This document shows positions 26,175 through 33,906 of a DNA stretch of 49,563 bases, piece by piece. The notes under the pieces were generated by a model that worked only from the letters and a program-made list of their open reading frames with translations, had not been told where the DNA came from and searched no databases. The stretch is from contig JABMNH010000051.1 of the NCBI GenBank assembly GCA_013205245.1, forward strand, positions 1 through 49,563, given 5' to 3'. Each line of letters starts with the position of its first letter. Position 1 is the stretch's first letter. This stretch comes from Flavobacteriales bacterium. GTDB taxonomy: Bacteria; Bacteroidota; Bacteroidia; Flavobacteriales; Flavobacteriaceae. A program made the translations under genes and the position numbers.

Positions 26175-26182
26175 TAATTTTG
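26175..26182 (+). promoter_or_regulatory. -7 element for the persulfide dioxygenase gene
   Basis: TAATTTTG matches TAnnTTTG 23 bases upstream of the ATG at 26206, in the gap after the SulP gene. No -33 TTG is clear. Confidence 0.4.
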
Positions 26183-26205
26183 CCCCATAAAATAAAATTG
26201 ACACT

Positions 26206-27624
26206 ATGAAAGTTGAACAATTATATACCAGCTGTTTATCAGAAATGGCTTATTACATTTGCAGTAATGGCGAAGCCGCTATTATTGATCCTTTACGCGA
26301 AACAGAGCCTTATATTAGATTGGCTGAAGCCGATGGCGTTAAAATAAAATATGTTTTTTTAACACATTTTCATGCCGATTTTGTGTCGGGTCATGTTGAT
26401 TTAGCTAACAAAACTGGCGCTAATATTGTGTATGGGCCAAACGCCGAAACCGATTTTGATTTTCATAAAGGTCAAGATGGTGAGCTCTTTAAAATTGGAG
26501 ATGTATCTTTAAAATTATTACATACTCCAGGGCATACAATGGAATCATCGTCTTATTTATTAATTGATAAAAATGGTTCTAAACCATATGTTTTTACAGG
26601 CGATTGTTTATTTATTGGCGATGTGGGTCGCCCCGATTTAGCCGTAAAATCAGATTTAAGTGAAAATGATTTGGCAGGATTGCTGTACGATTCACTTCGG
26701 AATAAAATCATGCCTTTGCCCGACGATATAATCGTTTATCCCGCTCACGGGGCAGGTTCTGCCTGTGGTAAAAATATGAGCAAAGAAACTTTTGACACTT
26801 TAGGCCATCAAAAAGCAACCAATTATGCCTTGCGTGCCGATATGACCAAAAAAGAATTTATCAACGAAGTGATTACCGGACTCGTTCATCCACCACAATA
26901 CTTTCCTAAGAATGTACAGATGAATAAATCGGTAAACGCAAAAATTGATGATATTATTCACAGAGGTACGACCCCTTTAGATGTAAATACTTTTAAAGCT
27001 TTAAGTCAACAAGGAGATGTTTTAGTAATAGATACCCGAAGCAAACAATCTTATACAGATGATGGCACCATTCCGGGCGCTTGGTATATTGGTGTAGATG
27101 GCAATTTTGCACCATGGGTTGGCACATTAATTATAGATATCAATCAGAAAATTATTTTTATTGCCGATGATGAACTCCGTGTCAACGAAATTGTGACACG
27201 TTTTTCGCGCGTGGGTTACGATAATACCTTGGGTTATTTGGCGGGCGGTTTTACCGCTTGGCGCGAAGCCGGATTTGCTGTAGATAAAATCAATTCTGAA
27301 ACAGCAGCTAACTTTGCTAAAAAGTTTAAAGATGGCACTATTCCTGATGCCATAGATGTGAGACGAGACTCAGAGTATTTATCACAACACGTAGAGGGTT
27401 TAACTAATTTTCCACTAGATACAATTCATCAAAATATTGAAAAATTAGATCCAAATAAAAACTATCATTTACATTGCGCTAGTGGTTACCGTTCTTTAAT
27501 TACAGCCTCTATTTTGCAAGCTCATGGTATAAAAAATGTTACAGATATAAGAGGTGGCTTTAACGATTTAAAAGAAACCGACCTCGTTTTAACAAATTAC
27601 GTGTGTCCGACAACACTTTTGTAG
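26206..27624 (+). CDS. cstB: CstB-like persulfide dioxygenase-sulfurtransferase
   Basis: A 472-residue three-domain protein. The N-terminal MBL domain has H54-F-H56-A-D58-F59, H110 in T-P-G-H-T and D133 in T-G-D-C. H54, H110 and D133 match the single-iron site of ETHE1/CstB-type persulfide dioxygenases, and F59 replaces a second-metal histidine. A middle rhodanese domain (about 265-360) has aspartate (I-A-D-D-E) where the active cysteine should be, so it looks inactive. The last rhodanese domain has C424-A-S-G-Y-R-S. Active dioxygenase, dead rhodanese, active rhodanese is the order of Staphylococcus CstB, which oxidises persulfides to thiosulfate. No sulfide:quinone reductase is in the window. 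Confidence 0.82.
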   Translation: MKVEQLYTSCLSEMAYYICSNGEAAIIDPLRETEPYIRLAEADGVKIKYVFLTHFHADFVSGHVDLANKTGANIVYGPNAETDFDFHKGQDGELFKIGDVSLKLLHTPGHTMESSSYLLIDKNGSKPYVFTGDCLFIGDVGRPDLAVKSDLSENDLAGLLYDSLRNKIMPLPDDIIVYPAHGAGSACGKNMSKETFDTLGHQKATNYALRADMTKKEFINEVITGLVHPPQYFPKNVQMNKSVNAKIDDIIHRGTTPLDVNTFKALSQQGDVLVIDTRSKQSYTDDGTIPGAWYIGVDGNFAPWVGTLIIDINQKIIFIADDELRVNEIVTRFSRVGYDNTLGYLAGGFTAWREAGFAVDKINSETAANFAKKFKDGTIPDAIDVRRDSEYLSQHVEGLTNFPLDTIHQNIEKLDPNKNYHLHCASGYRSLITASILQAHGIKNVTDIRGGFNDLKETDLVLTNYVCPTTLL

Positions 27625-27708
27625 CCTGTGTTACACTGCACAATAAATAAATGAAATATTTTTACTACTTTTAAGGTATCATTTTTGATTTAAGCAAAGA
27701 AAAAACAA

Positions 27709-28104
27709 ATGAAATATTTCAAACTACTTATAATAAGCGTGTTTTTTTTAAGTGTGAGTGCTGTTTCATTCGCGCAAAGCGATAGTGCAGTAAAAAATAT
27801 TGAGCCTGAAGTTTTAAATACAGTATTGAATAATGCTACCGTACAATTAGTAGATGTGAGAACACCCAACGAATTTAAATCAGGTCATATTGATAAAGCC
27901 CTTAACATTAACTATTACGACCAAGATTTTAGTGTACAAATTGGTAAGTTAGACAAGTCTAAAGCCATATATGTGTATTGCAGAAGTGGTGTAAGAAGTA
28001 AATACGCGAGCGATATTCTTAAAAAACTAGGTTTTAAAGAAATCTATAATTTAAATGGCGGTATTTTGAGTTGGAATACTCAAAATTTACCCCTAAAAAA
28101 ATAA
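27709..28104 (+). CDS. Secreted single-domain rhodanese
   Basis: A 131-residue protein with a signal peptide ending near S-F-A-Q (residue 23), so it is periplasmic. The rhodanese domain has D-V-R-T-P-N-E-F, the G-H-I-x-x-A-x-N-I motif and the active loop C-R-S-G-V-R-S. It can carry persulfide sulfur outside the inner membrane. It lies between the CstB-like gene (84 bp upstream) and the DUF2892 gene (26 bp downstream), suggesting a periplasmic step of the same sulfur pathway. Confidence 0.88.
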   Translation: MKYFKLLIISVFFLSVSAVSFAQSDSAVKNIEPEVLNTVLNNATVQLVDVRTPNEFKSGHIDKALNINYYDQDFSVQIGKLDKSKAIYVYCRSGVRSKYASDILKKLGFKEIYNLNGGILSWNTQNLPLKK

Positions 28105-28130
28105 AATAATTAACTCTTAAAATTATTATC

Positions 28131-28334
28131 ATGAAAAAAAATGTAGGAAGTATTGACAAAATCATAAGATTAATTATTGCTGTAGTAGCTGTTTATTTTG
28201 CTTATATGGGCGGTATTGAACCTGCTTGGGCCGGAAATGTATTATATGCTGCTGGTGCCATTTTACTCTTTACTATTTTAACAAGTTCTTGCCCACTTTA
28301 TTCAATTGTTGGTACAAGCACCACTAAAAAGTAA
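28131..28334 (+). CDS. DUF2892 (YgaP-type) membrane protein
   Basis: A 67-residue protein with two hydrophobic segments (about 10-27 and 36-52) and a conserved cysteine in S-S-C-P-L-Y-S. This is the membrane module that in E. coli YgaP is fused to a rhodanese domain. Here it is a separate gene directly after a secreted rhodanese, so the pair may be the split equivalent. Its part in sulfur or thiocyanate handling is inferred from YgaP. Confidence 0.82.
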   Translation: MKKNVGSIDKIIRLIIAVVAVYFAYMGGIEPAWAGNVLYAAGAILLFTILTSSCPLYSIVGTSTTKK

Positions 28335-28462
28335 TTTTTTAATTACCTTTACTTTACCATAGTGTTTATGAACATTTTTACTAAAGTTTAGTCGCTAATT
28401 TCCCTTAAATTAGTCGGGTTCTAATTAAGAACTATTAAATTAATTCCCCACTATTAGTAATT

Positions 28463-28502
28463 AAAACACCTCCTTTTTAAATATTTAAATTGGAGGTGTT
28501 TT
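28463..28502. terminator. Bidirectional terminator between DUF2892 and TonB receptor genes
   Basis: 11-bp perfect inverted repeat AAAACACCTCC / GGAGGTGTTTT (28463-28473 with 28492-28502) around an AT-rich, partly self-complementary loop. T-runs on both strands suit it to both convergent genes. The bases from 28335 to 28462 hold nothing else that I can identify. Confidence 0.85.
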
Positions 28503-28507
28503 TTTAT

Positions 28508-30643
28508 TTAAAAACTAAGATTCAGCCCCACCAAAAAGTTAATGCCTGCTTGTGGATAATAATAAGGTGTTGTGCCCCACATATAGCCGTTTGAGATATA
28601 TTTCTTATCAAACACATTGTTAATTAAACCTGTAATGTTAATTTCTTTAAAGGTGCTTTTAGGAAATAAACTGATTGCGAAATTTAGGTCGGTTGTAAAA
28701 TAACGCGGTAAAACTGAAGTATCCAATTCTGCATTTCCCATAAACTGATCTCCTACATATTTTGATAAAACGCCAACCGAAAATGCTTTTGAAGGTTCAT
28801 AAACCAAAGCATTTCCTAAAACAAGGTTTGGTGAAAATGAAATATCGGTATTGCCTAAATTAGTTGTTACAGCACCGTTTTCTTCTTTAAAATCTTTGTT
28901 TTTATTTTGACTCACAGCTATATTTGGTTGCCAGCTGAATTTCTTACTCAATTTTATCAAAGCATCAGCTTCTAATCCAACACGGTAACTTTTTCCGCTG
29001 TTAGCGCGGATAAAATTGCCGACATTATCTAAAGCGCCAGTTAAAACCAACTGATCTTTATAATTCATATAATACACATTGGTATTGACTTTAACAGATG
29101 ATTTTTCAAAACGATAGCCCAATTCAAAATCGTCTAAACTTTCTGGTTTTGGAAAATTTAAAGCTTCAACATAATCTGTCCTGTTTGGTTCTTTATGTGC
29201 TTTAGCATAAGAAACGTAGGCGCTAGAGACTTCATTTAATTTTAAATTCAATCCAAATTTGGGATTAAAAAACTGCAAATTATCTTTAATGCTTAAGGTA
29301 GAAGTATCATCGGATCCATTAATTTTATAATTTAAAGTCCGAAATTGTAAATCGCCATACAAACTTAAATTATCATTCAGTTGGTATTCTAGTTTGCTAT
29401 AAATATTGAAATCCGTTTTATCGCCCACATTAAAATAGTAGTTCTTAAATAGATCGGTTCTGGCAATAAATTCACCCGAAATAATACGCCCAAAATGATC
29501 GCCTTTATAACTGTTCCAAGCACCTCCAAAAATAAACTTAACCTTATTTAAATCGTTGTATTTTAAAGAAAAAGTAGTGCCGTAAAAATCGTTATCCAAC
29601 CATTTTTGGCGCACCAAATCGGTTGTAGAAATAGCGGTTCCATTTATATTTATCGGCGCTAAGCCATAATCTGCTACATCTTGACCTTGTTGGTACTCTT
29701 CGTAATAACCTTTTCCTTTGGTATAATGAAAAGCGATGTTACCGCTCCAATTATCATTAAAACTATGATTGATATGCAACTGATAATGGTCTTGTTTGTA
29801 ATTATCTACCTGGTCTTTATAATAACCCGTTACATTCCAAGCGTCATCATAAATAGCACCGGCATAATTAAAAGTGCGATCGTTATTTAGTGTGGCCTCA
29901 TCAATACCCCACCAAGCTTGATAGGTAATTTCTTGCCCGCCAAAAGCCAAGGCTTTAATCAGCGTATTATCGTTGACATAAGTCGCAGAAAGGTAAAACG
30001 ATTTTAAATCAGAACTAGCGCGATCTACATAGCCATCAGATTTAATAAGGCCTATACGTCCTGCCAATTCAAAGTGTTTGTTTAACAAACCAGAGCTAAA
30101 TTTAACAGTGTGTTTGTGTGTGTTAAAAGAACCCACCGCATTATTCACTTCGGCAGTTGGATTTTCTGAAATACCATCGGTCAAAAGGTTTAAACTTGCC
30201 CCAAAAGCGCCAGCGCCATTTGTTGAAGTTCCTACGCCACGTTGCAACTGAATGCTTTGTGTAGAGCTGGCAAAATCGGGTAAATCTACCCAAAAAGTAC
30301 CTTGCGATTCACTATCGTTTAACGGAATACCATTAATAGTCACATTAACACGTGTGGCATCGCTACCGCGGACACGAATACCTGTATAACCAACACCAGC
30401 GCCAGCATCTGACGTGATGACAATGTTTGGTAAATACTTTAAAAGCACAGGGATGTCTTGTCCTAAATTGCGTTTTCCTAAAGCTTTTTTGTTTAGGTTT
30501 GATTGGGTAAAAGGTGCATTTTTACCAAGCCTTGTCGCTTCTACAATAACTTCGCTTAATTTAATAGTGTCTTTTTTGATGTCGTTTTTTTGAGCAAAGA
30601 CACTAAATCCGCAAAAAACGAGTAAAATAAATAACTTTTTCAT
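28508..30643 (-). CDS. TonB-dependent outer-membrane receptor, probably for thiamine
   Basis: A 711-residue receptor with a signal peptide ending near V-F-A-Q (18). The plug domain (about 45-155) contains G-I-R-V-R-G-S-D-A-T-R-V-N-V-T-I-N-G-I-P-L-N-D, and a beta-barrel ends in the aromatic L-N-L-S-F. There is no SusD partner and no CarboxypepD-like N-terminal domain, so it is not a polysaccharide-uptake SusC. A TPP riboswitch lies in its leader, which points to import of thiamine or its phosphates or precursors, as in the OMR1-type receptors known in Bacteroidetes thiamine regulons. Exact substrate is inferred. Confidence 0.85.
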   Translation of the reverse strand: MKKLFILLVFCGFSVFAQKNDIKKDTIKLSEVIVEATRLGKNAPFTQSNLNKKALGKRNLGQDIPVLLKYLPNIVITSDAGAGVGYTGIRVRGSDATRVNVTINGIPLNDSESQGTFWVDLPDFASSTQSIQLQRGVGTSTNGAGAFGASLNLLTDGISENPTAEVNNAVGSFNTHKHTVKFSSGLLNKHFELAGRIGLIKSDGYVDRASSDLKSFYLSATYVNDNTLIKALAFGGQEITYQAWWGIDEATLNNDRTFNYAGAIYDDAWNVTGYYKDQVDNYKQDHYQLHINHSFNDNWSGNIAFHYTKGKGYYEEYQQGQDVADYGLAPININGTAISTTDLVRQKWLDNDFYGTTFSLKYNDLNKVKFIFGGAWNSYKGDHFGRIISGEFIARTDLFKNYYFNVGDKTDFNIYSKLEYQLNDNLSLYGDLQFRTLNYKINGSDDTSTLSIKDNLQFFNPKFGLNLKLNEVSSAYVSYAKAHKEPNRTDYVEALNFPKPESLDDFELGYRFEKSSVKVNTNVYYMNYKDQLVLTGALDNVGNFIRANSGKSYRVGLEADALIKLSKKFSWQPNIAVSQNKNKDFKEENGAVTTNLGNTDISFSPNLVLGNALVYEPSKAFSVGVLSKYVGDQFMGNAELDTSVLPRYFTTDLNFAISLFPKSTFKEINITGLINNVFDKKYISNGYMWGTTPYYYPQAGINFLVGLNLSF

Positions 30644-30724
30644 CTGTCTGAAATGATAATTTTGATTAAGACTTTATATCTTAAATGATTAATAAAACAA
30701 ATAAAAAAGGGTTTATGGGATTTT

Positions 30725-30808
30725 TCATTTCCTTAACAGCATTACCTGTTCAGGTTCAATGGGTGTAATCTCAGCCTTCCGATAATTATCGAAATAGCAC
30801 CCCTTTTA
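30725..30808 (-). promoter_or_regulatory. TPP riboswitch (THI element)
   Basis: Read on the minus strand the conserved core blocks appear in order: GGGGTGC, a short variable hairpin (TCGATAATTATCGG), GGCTGAGATTACACCC, TTGAACCTGAACAGG, TAATGCTGTTAAGGAAA. These are the P2/P3 pyrimidine-sensor and P4/P5 pyrophosphate-sensor motifs of the TPP aptamer. The aptamer starts about 22 bases after the arfB stop and ends about 80 bases before the receptor ATG. A T-run in the mRNA near 30705 may belong to the expression platform, but I could not define a terminator hairpin with certainty. Confidence 0.93.
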
Positions 30809-30830
30809 GAGATAGCAAAGATACTATTAA

Positions 30831-31238
30831 TTAATCTAATTTTGGTTTTTGGCGAAGTGCTTTTTTAAAAGCCTGCTTTTTCTTTTTTTCTTTTCTTTTT
30901 TGGATAACAGACTTACGAACTTTTGTAGGCGTTCTTTTTTTTGGAACGGTTAATCCTTTTTTAATAATATGCAAAAACCGTTCTATAACAATTTCTTTGT
31001 TTTTGTGCTGACTCCTACTTTCGGAGCAAGTAAGCATAAGAACATTTTCTTTTGTTAACCGAGAAGATAAATTTTTGATAAGTAATTGTTTTTGGTCTTC
31101 AGATAAAAATTGAGAAGTGTCAATTTCAAAAGTAAGTTCTATTTTTGACGAAACTTTATTAACGTGTTGCCCGCCAGCGCCACCGCTTCTAACAGCTTTA
31201 AATTTTAATTCGTTTAGTAAAGAATTTACTGATTCCAA
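30831..31238 (-). CDS. arfB: Alternative ribosome-rescue factor (peptidyl-tRNA hydrolase)
   Basis: A 135-residue ArfB/YaeJ protein: the catalytic G22-G-Q24 motif stands in S-G-G-A-G-G-Q-H-V-N-K near the N-terminus, followed by a long basic C-terminal tail (K-K-R-T-P-T-K ... R-K-E-K-K-K-K) that in ArfB enters the empty mRNA channel. It frees stalled ribosomes without tmRNA. It has no release-factor codon-recognition domain. The gene lies 15 bp after the NadR-like kinase and directly before the TPP riboswitch, a position with no functional logic that I can see. Confidence 0.93.
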   Translation of the reverse strand: MESVNSLLNELKFKAVRSGGAGGQHVNKVSSKIELTFEIDTSQFLSEDQKQLLIKNLSSRLTKENVLMLTCSESRSQHKNKEIVIERFLHIIKKGLTVPKKRTPTKVRKSVIQKRKEKKKKQAFKKALRQKPKLD

Positions 31239-31253
31239 AATATTTTAACCTTT

Positions 31254-31817
31254 TCAGTTTTTCAACAATTTATCGATGGCTTTAATGGCCGTTTTTAAAC
31301 GTGTTTTTTTATCACCTTTAAGTAAAATATAAGGGCGTTTGTATTTGTCTAAAGTCCTTTTAAAAGCTTGAAACATTTCTTCTCGTAATTGTGGTCTATC
31401 TCTTAAATCGTCCTGTTCGTAAGGCACATCTATATAGGTTAGAAAATATAAATCATAGGTGTTTTCTACAGCGTATTTCTCTAATAAAGGCTCTACAAAA
31501 CCACCATAATATTCTTCTGAATACACTTTGGTTTCTAACAAATCGGTGTCACAAATTAATATTTTATCAACTTTTTTTGTCAGATAATTTTCTAAACGAA
31601 TCTGCCCTTTGGCAATGGGAACTAAATCTGAACTTTCGCATGTTTTGCGTTTATTATTCCACTTATTTTGTAAGTAACGTCGCGCATATTCTGGTACCCA
31701 AACCGAATTGTAATGTCGTGCCAATTGATCTGATAAAGTTGTTTTTCCAGTACTCTCAGGTCCAAACAACACTACTTTTATGATATCTGAAGGTTCTTGT
31801 TTAAGTGTGTTTTCCAT
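31254..31817 (-). CDS. NadR-like P-loop kinase
   Basis: A 187-residue P-loop protein like the C-terminal kinase domain of NadR. It has a Walker A motif G19-P-E-S-T-G-K-T26, then V-P-E-Y-A-R-R-Y-L and I-C-D-T-D-L-L-E (Walker B). NadR kinases phosphorylate nicotinamide riboside. Its start overlaps the end of the PnuC-type gene by 40 bp, with no in-frame ATG further in before the Walker motif, so the two proteins are translationally linked as transporter and trapping kinase. Because a TPP riboswitch and a thiamine-type receptor lie downstream, thiamine or a precursor is an alternative substrate. Confidence 0.8.
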   Translation of the reverse strand: MENTLKQEPSDIIKVVLFGPESTGKTTLSDQLARHYNSVWVPEYARRYLQNKWNNKRKTCESSDLVPIAKGQIRLENYLTKKVDKILICDTDLLETKVYSEEYYGGFVEPLLEKYAVENTYDLYFLTYIDVPYEQDDLRDRPQLREEMFQAFKRTLDKYKRPYILLKGDKKTRLKTAIKAIDKLLKN

Positions 31818-32485
31818 GCTTTATAACCTAAAAATGCTAATATTAAAAATATGGTGTATTGAATTCCTGTAAATCCGTAACCTTTTACAAAATATAAAGG
31901 TATGGAAACTATGTTTGTTAAAATCCAAAAAATCCAGTTTTCAATCTTTTTGTTTGCCATCAACCACATCGCCACAAAAGCAGCGGCTGTTGTAAATGTA
32001 TCTAAATAAGGCGTTGCTTTTCTAAATTCTATTAAACTACCTGAAGTTAAATGCTGATAGGCGTAATCTACACTTTCACTAAAACTTAAATTTGGCATCA
32101 CTTCGTAATACCTATACACTAAAATCACAAAAATAGCTGTAAAAACAAAGATGCCAAAGGCTTTAATCTTGTCATTAAAATTGGTACGTGTTATAACTAA
32201 AGCTTGGTGTGTTTTATCAGAAATATGTGTCCACATATACCATCCGTAAAGGCTCATAATAGTATAGTAAATATTGATGATTAAATCGCCATACAAAGCC
32301 CATTGCGATAATAAATACACATAAAGGGCTGTGCTAATAATACCTGTAGGATAGACTAAAATATTTTCTTTTTTGGCATAAAACACGCTAACCACACCAA
32401 AAACAGCTGCAATAAATTCTAAAATAATGTTTAAAATTGAAGCTTCTTTATAAGGTGCTAAAAAAAAATCTAAGAGTGTATCCAT
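31778..32485 (-). CDS. PnuC-type vitamin transporter (nicotinamide riboside or thiamine)
   Basis: A 235-residue inner-membrane protein with seven hydrophobic segments and the family G81-W-Y-M-W85 motif. PnuC proteins import nicotinamide riboside by facilitated diffusion, and the homologous PnuT imports thiamine. The pairing with a NadR-like kinase fits PnuC; the thiamine riboswitch and receptor nearby fit PnuT. Its ATG overlaps the stop of the GGGP synthase gene by one base. I leave the gene symbol open between pnuC and pnuT. Confidence 0.8.
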   Translation of the reverse strand: MDTLLDFFLAPYKEASILNIILEFIAAVFGVVSVFYAKKENILVYPTGIISTALYVYLLSQWALYGDLIINIYYTIMSLYGWYMWTHISDKTHQALVITRTNFNDKIKAFGIFVFTAIFVILVYRYYEVMPNLSFSESVDYAYQHLTSGSLIEFRKATPYLDTFTTAAAFVAMWLMANKKIENWIFWILTNIVSIPLYFVKGYGFTGIQYTIFLILAFLGYKAWKTHLNKNLQIS

Positions 32486-33207
32486 TATTTTTTATCGGAC
32501 TTCAAAAATAGGTTATTTTCTTCGAAGGCTGTGCCAATAACCACCAAATCGGCACCAGAAACATAAGCAGATTCTAACTGTTTTTGGGTGCGAATACCAC
32601 CGCCAACAATAACAGGAATTTGTAACTGATTTGTAAGCTCTCTAATAATTTCTGTCTTAACAGGATATTTTGCACCGCTTCCTGCTTCTAAATAAACCAA
32701 CTGATTTCCCATAAATTGACCAGCCAAAGCCGTATTTACGATAAGTTCTTCTTGATTTTGAGAAATGGGTTTTGTATTGCTGATTTTTTCAACTGACGAA
32801 ACTTTACCGCCATCTATCAAAAGATAAGCTGTGGGAATAATTTCTAAGTTCGAGTTTTGGGTTTTAGAAACTGCTTTAATTTGCTGATTTATTAAATATT
32901 CAGGGTTTCGTCCTGAGAGTAGGCTCATAAATAATAAGGTGTCGGCTAGATTTGTGATTTGAGAAGCATCGCCAGGAAATAACACCACTTTTAAGTTGGT
33001 GACTTTTTTCAAAGCTTTTACAAGTTTTTCTGTAGCACCCTCTTTTACTAAACTACCACCAACAAAAATAAAATCGGCTTTTAAAGTTTCAATCTTAAAA
33101 ATAATAGTTGAAATATCTGTCAACGCAACTTTATCTGGATCTAATAATATGGCCAATAATTTTTGTCCTGATTTTTTTGCTTCTATTAAACTTTTTAAAA
33201 ACAACAT
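32485..33207 (-). CDS. Geranylgeranylglyceryl phosphate synthase-like protein (GGGPS/PcrB)
   Basis: A 240-residue TIM barrel of the GGGPS family: L-L-D-P-D-K-V near the N-terminus, A-Y-L-L-I-D-G-G-K, Y-L-E-A-G-S-G-A and the phosphate loop V-G-G-G-I-R-T. It joins a polyprenyl diphosphate to sn-glycerol-1-phosphate, an archaeal-style ether bond. Members of the group II type are known in Bacteroidota, including a characterised one from Flavobacterium johnsoniae. Chain length and the final lipid in this organism are not known. The gene starts 3 bp after the PPTase gene ends. Confidence 0.88.
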   Translation of the reverse strand: MLFLKSLIEAKKSGQKLLAILLDPDKVALTDISTIIFKIETLKADFIFVGGSLVKEGATEKLVKALKKVTNLKVVLFPGDASQITNLADTLLFMSLLSGRNPEYLINQQIKAVSKTQNSNLEIIPTAYLLIDGGKVSSVEKISNTKPISQNQEELIVNTALAGQFMGNQLVYLEAGSGAKYPVKTEIIRELTNQLQIPVIVGGGIRTQKQLESAYVSGADLVVIGTAFEENNLFLKSDKK

Positions 33208-33210
33208 GGC

Positions 33211-33849
33211 TTAACTTTTTTGAGGCATGGCATAAACACACGCAAAAGTATCGGCATCTTCTAAAAAAAGGAAATTGATGTCGTAAAATTTGTGCCAGTC
33301 TTTAAAAATAACGCGACCGCTCGACCTTTTATTCTTAAATAAAAAAGGATTAATGGCTATATTTTCTCTAAAACTTAATCCGCCATAAGGGTAAATTTTA
33401 TACATCGCTTCTTTAGCACCCCAAATTACTGTCAATTGTTTTATTAAATTTTCATCGCTCAAAGAATCAAAATCGGTATTGACAAATTTGTGTTGAATAC
33501 AGGTAATCTTTTCGCGTACCTTTTCGATATCAATACCTATATCATCATCGCTTATAGCGATGGTAGAAAAATAATAAGAATGAGAAATAGAAATATGTTT
33601 GCCGCTTTTTAAAAGGGGTTTTCCGTATTCGTTATAATACAAATCGGCGTCAGACAAACCTGCCTCTATTAGTAAATGACGCACACTCAAAAAGCCCCGT
33701 TGGTGCAACTCAGATTGCATGTTAGCAACACGGGCTTTGCTTCGCTCATTTAGATAAATATCTTTAAACAAATCCGTTAAGGATTCCTCTATTTTCCAAA
33801 TATAAATAGCGGTGTGAGAATTCGGCTTGATTAATTTATATAAAGGCAT
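33211..33849 (-). CDS. 4'-phosphopantetheinyl transferase (Sfp type)
   Basis: A 212-residue Sfp-type protein. Magnesium and CoA motifs are I-G-I-D-I-E-K-V-R (about 110-118) and W-G-A-K-E-A-M-Y-K (about 146-154); the upstream K-P-x-L and I-S-I-S-H-S strand is also typical. It attaches phosphopantetheine to acyl or peptidyl carrier proteins. No NRPS/PKS gene is in the window, so the acyl carrier protein of fatty acid synthesis may be its target. It heads the minus-strand run sfp-GGGPS-PnuC-kinase-arfB and diverges from ahcY across 57 bp. Confidence 0.9.
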   Translation of the reverse strand: MPLYKLIKPNSHTAIYIWKIEESLTDLFKDIYLNERSKARVANMQSELHQRGFLSVRHLLIEAGLSDADLYYNEYGKPLLKSGKHISISHSYYFSTIAISDDDIGIDIEKVREKITCIQHKFVNTDFDSLSDENLIKQLTVIWGAKEAMYKIYPYGGLSFRENIAINPFLFKNKRSSGRVIFKDWHKFYDINFLFLEDADTFACVYAMPQKS

Positions 33850-33870
33850 TTAAAAGTAAAAGCTATTTTG

Positions 33871-33878
33871 TAGATTTG
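33871..33878 (+). promoter_or_regulatory. -7 element for ahcY
   Basis: TAGATTTG matches TAnnTTTG 28 bases before the ahcY ATG, in the short gap divergent from the PPTase gene. No TTG is seen at -33 spacing. Confidence 0.45.
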
Positions 33879-33906
33879 CGCATTCAAAACACAAAGATAA
33901 AATAAT

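Noticed and set aside
28335-28462. Possible small RNA in the 128 bp before the terminator
   Set aside because: A short CTAATTT/AAATTAG hairpin is present but no promoter motif or conserved RNA core was found.
31391-31783. Plus-strand open frame of 130 codons opposite the NadR-like kinase gene
   Set aside because: It lies antisense to a gene with clear motifs and has no recognisable domain; its composition fits a shadow frame.
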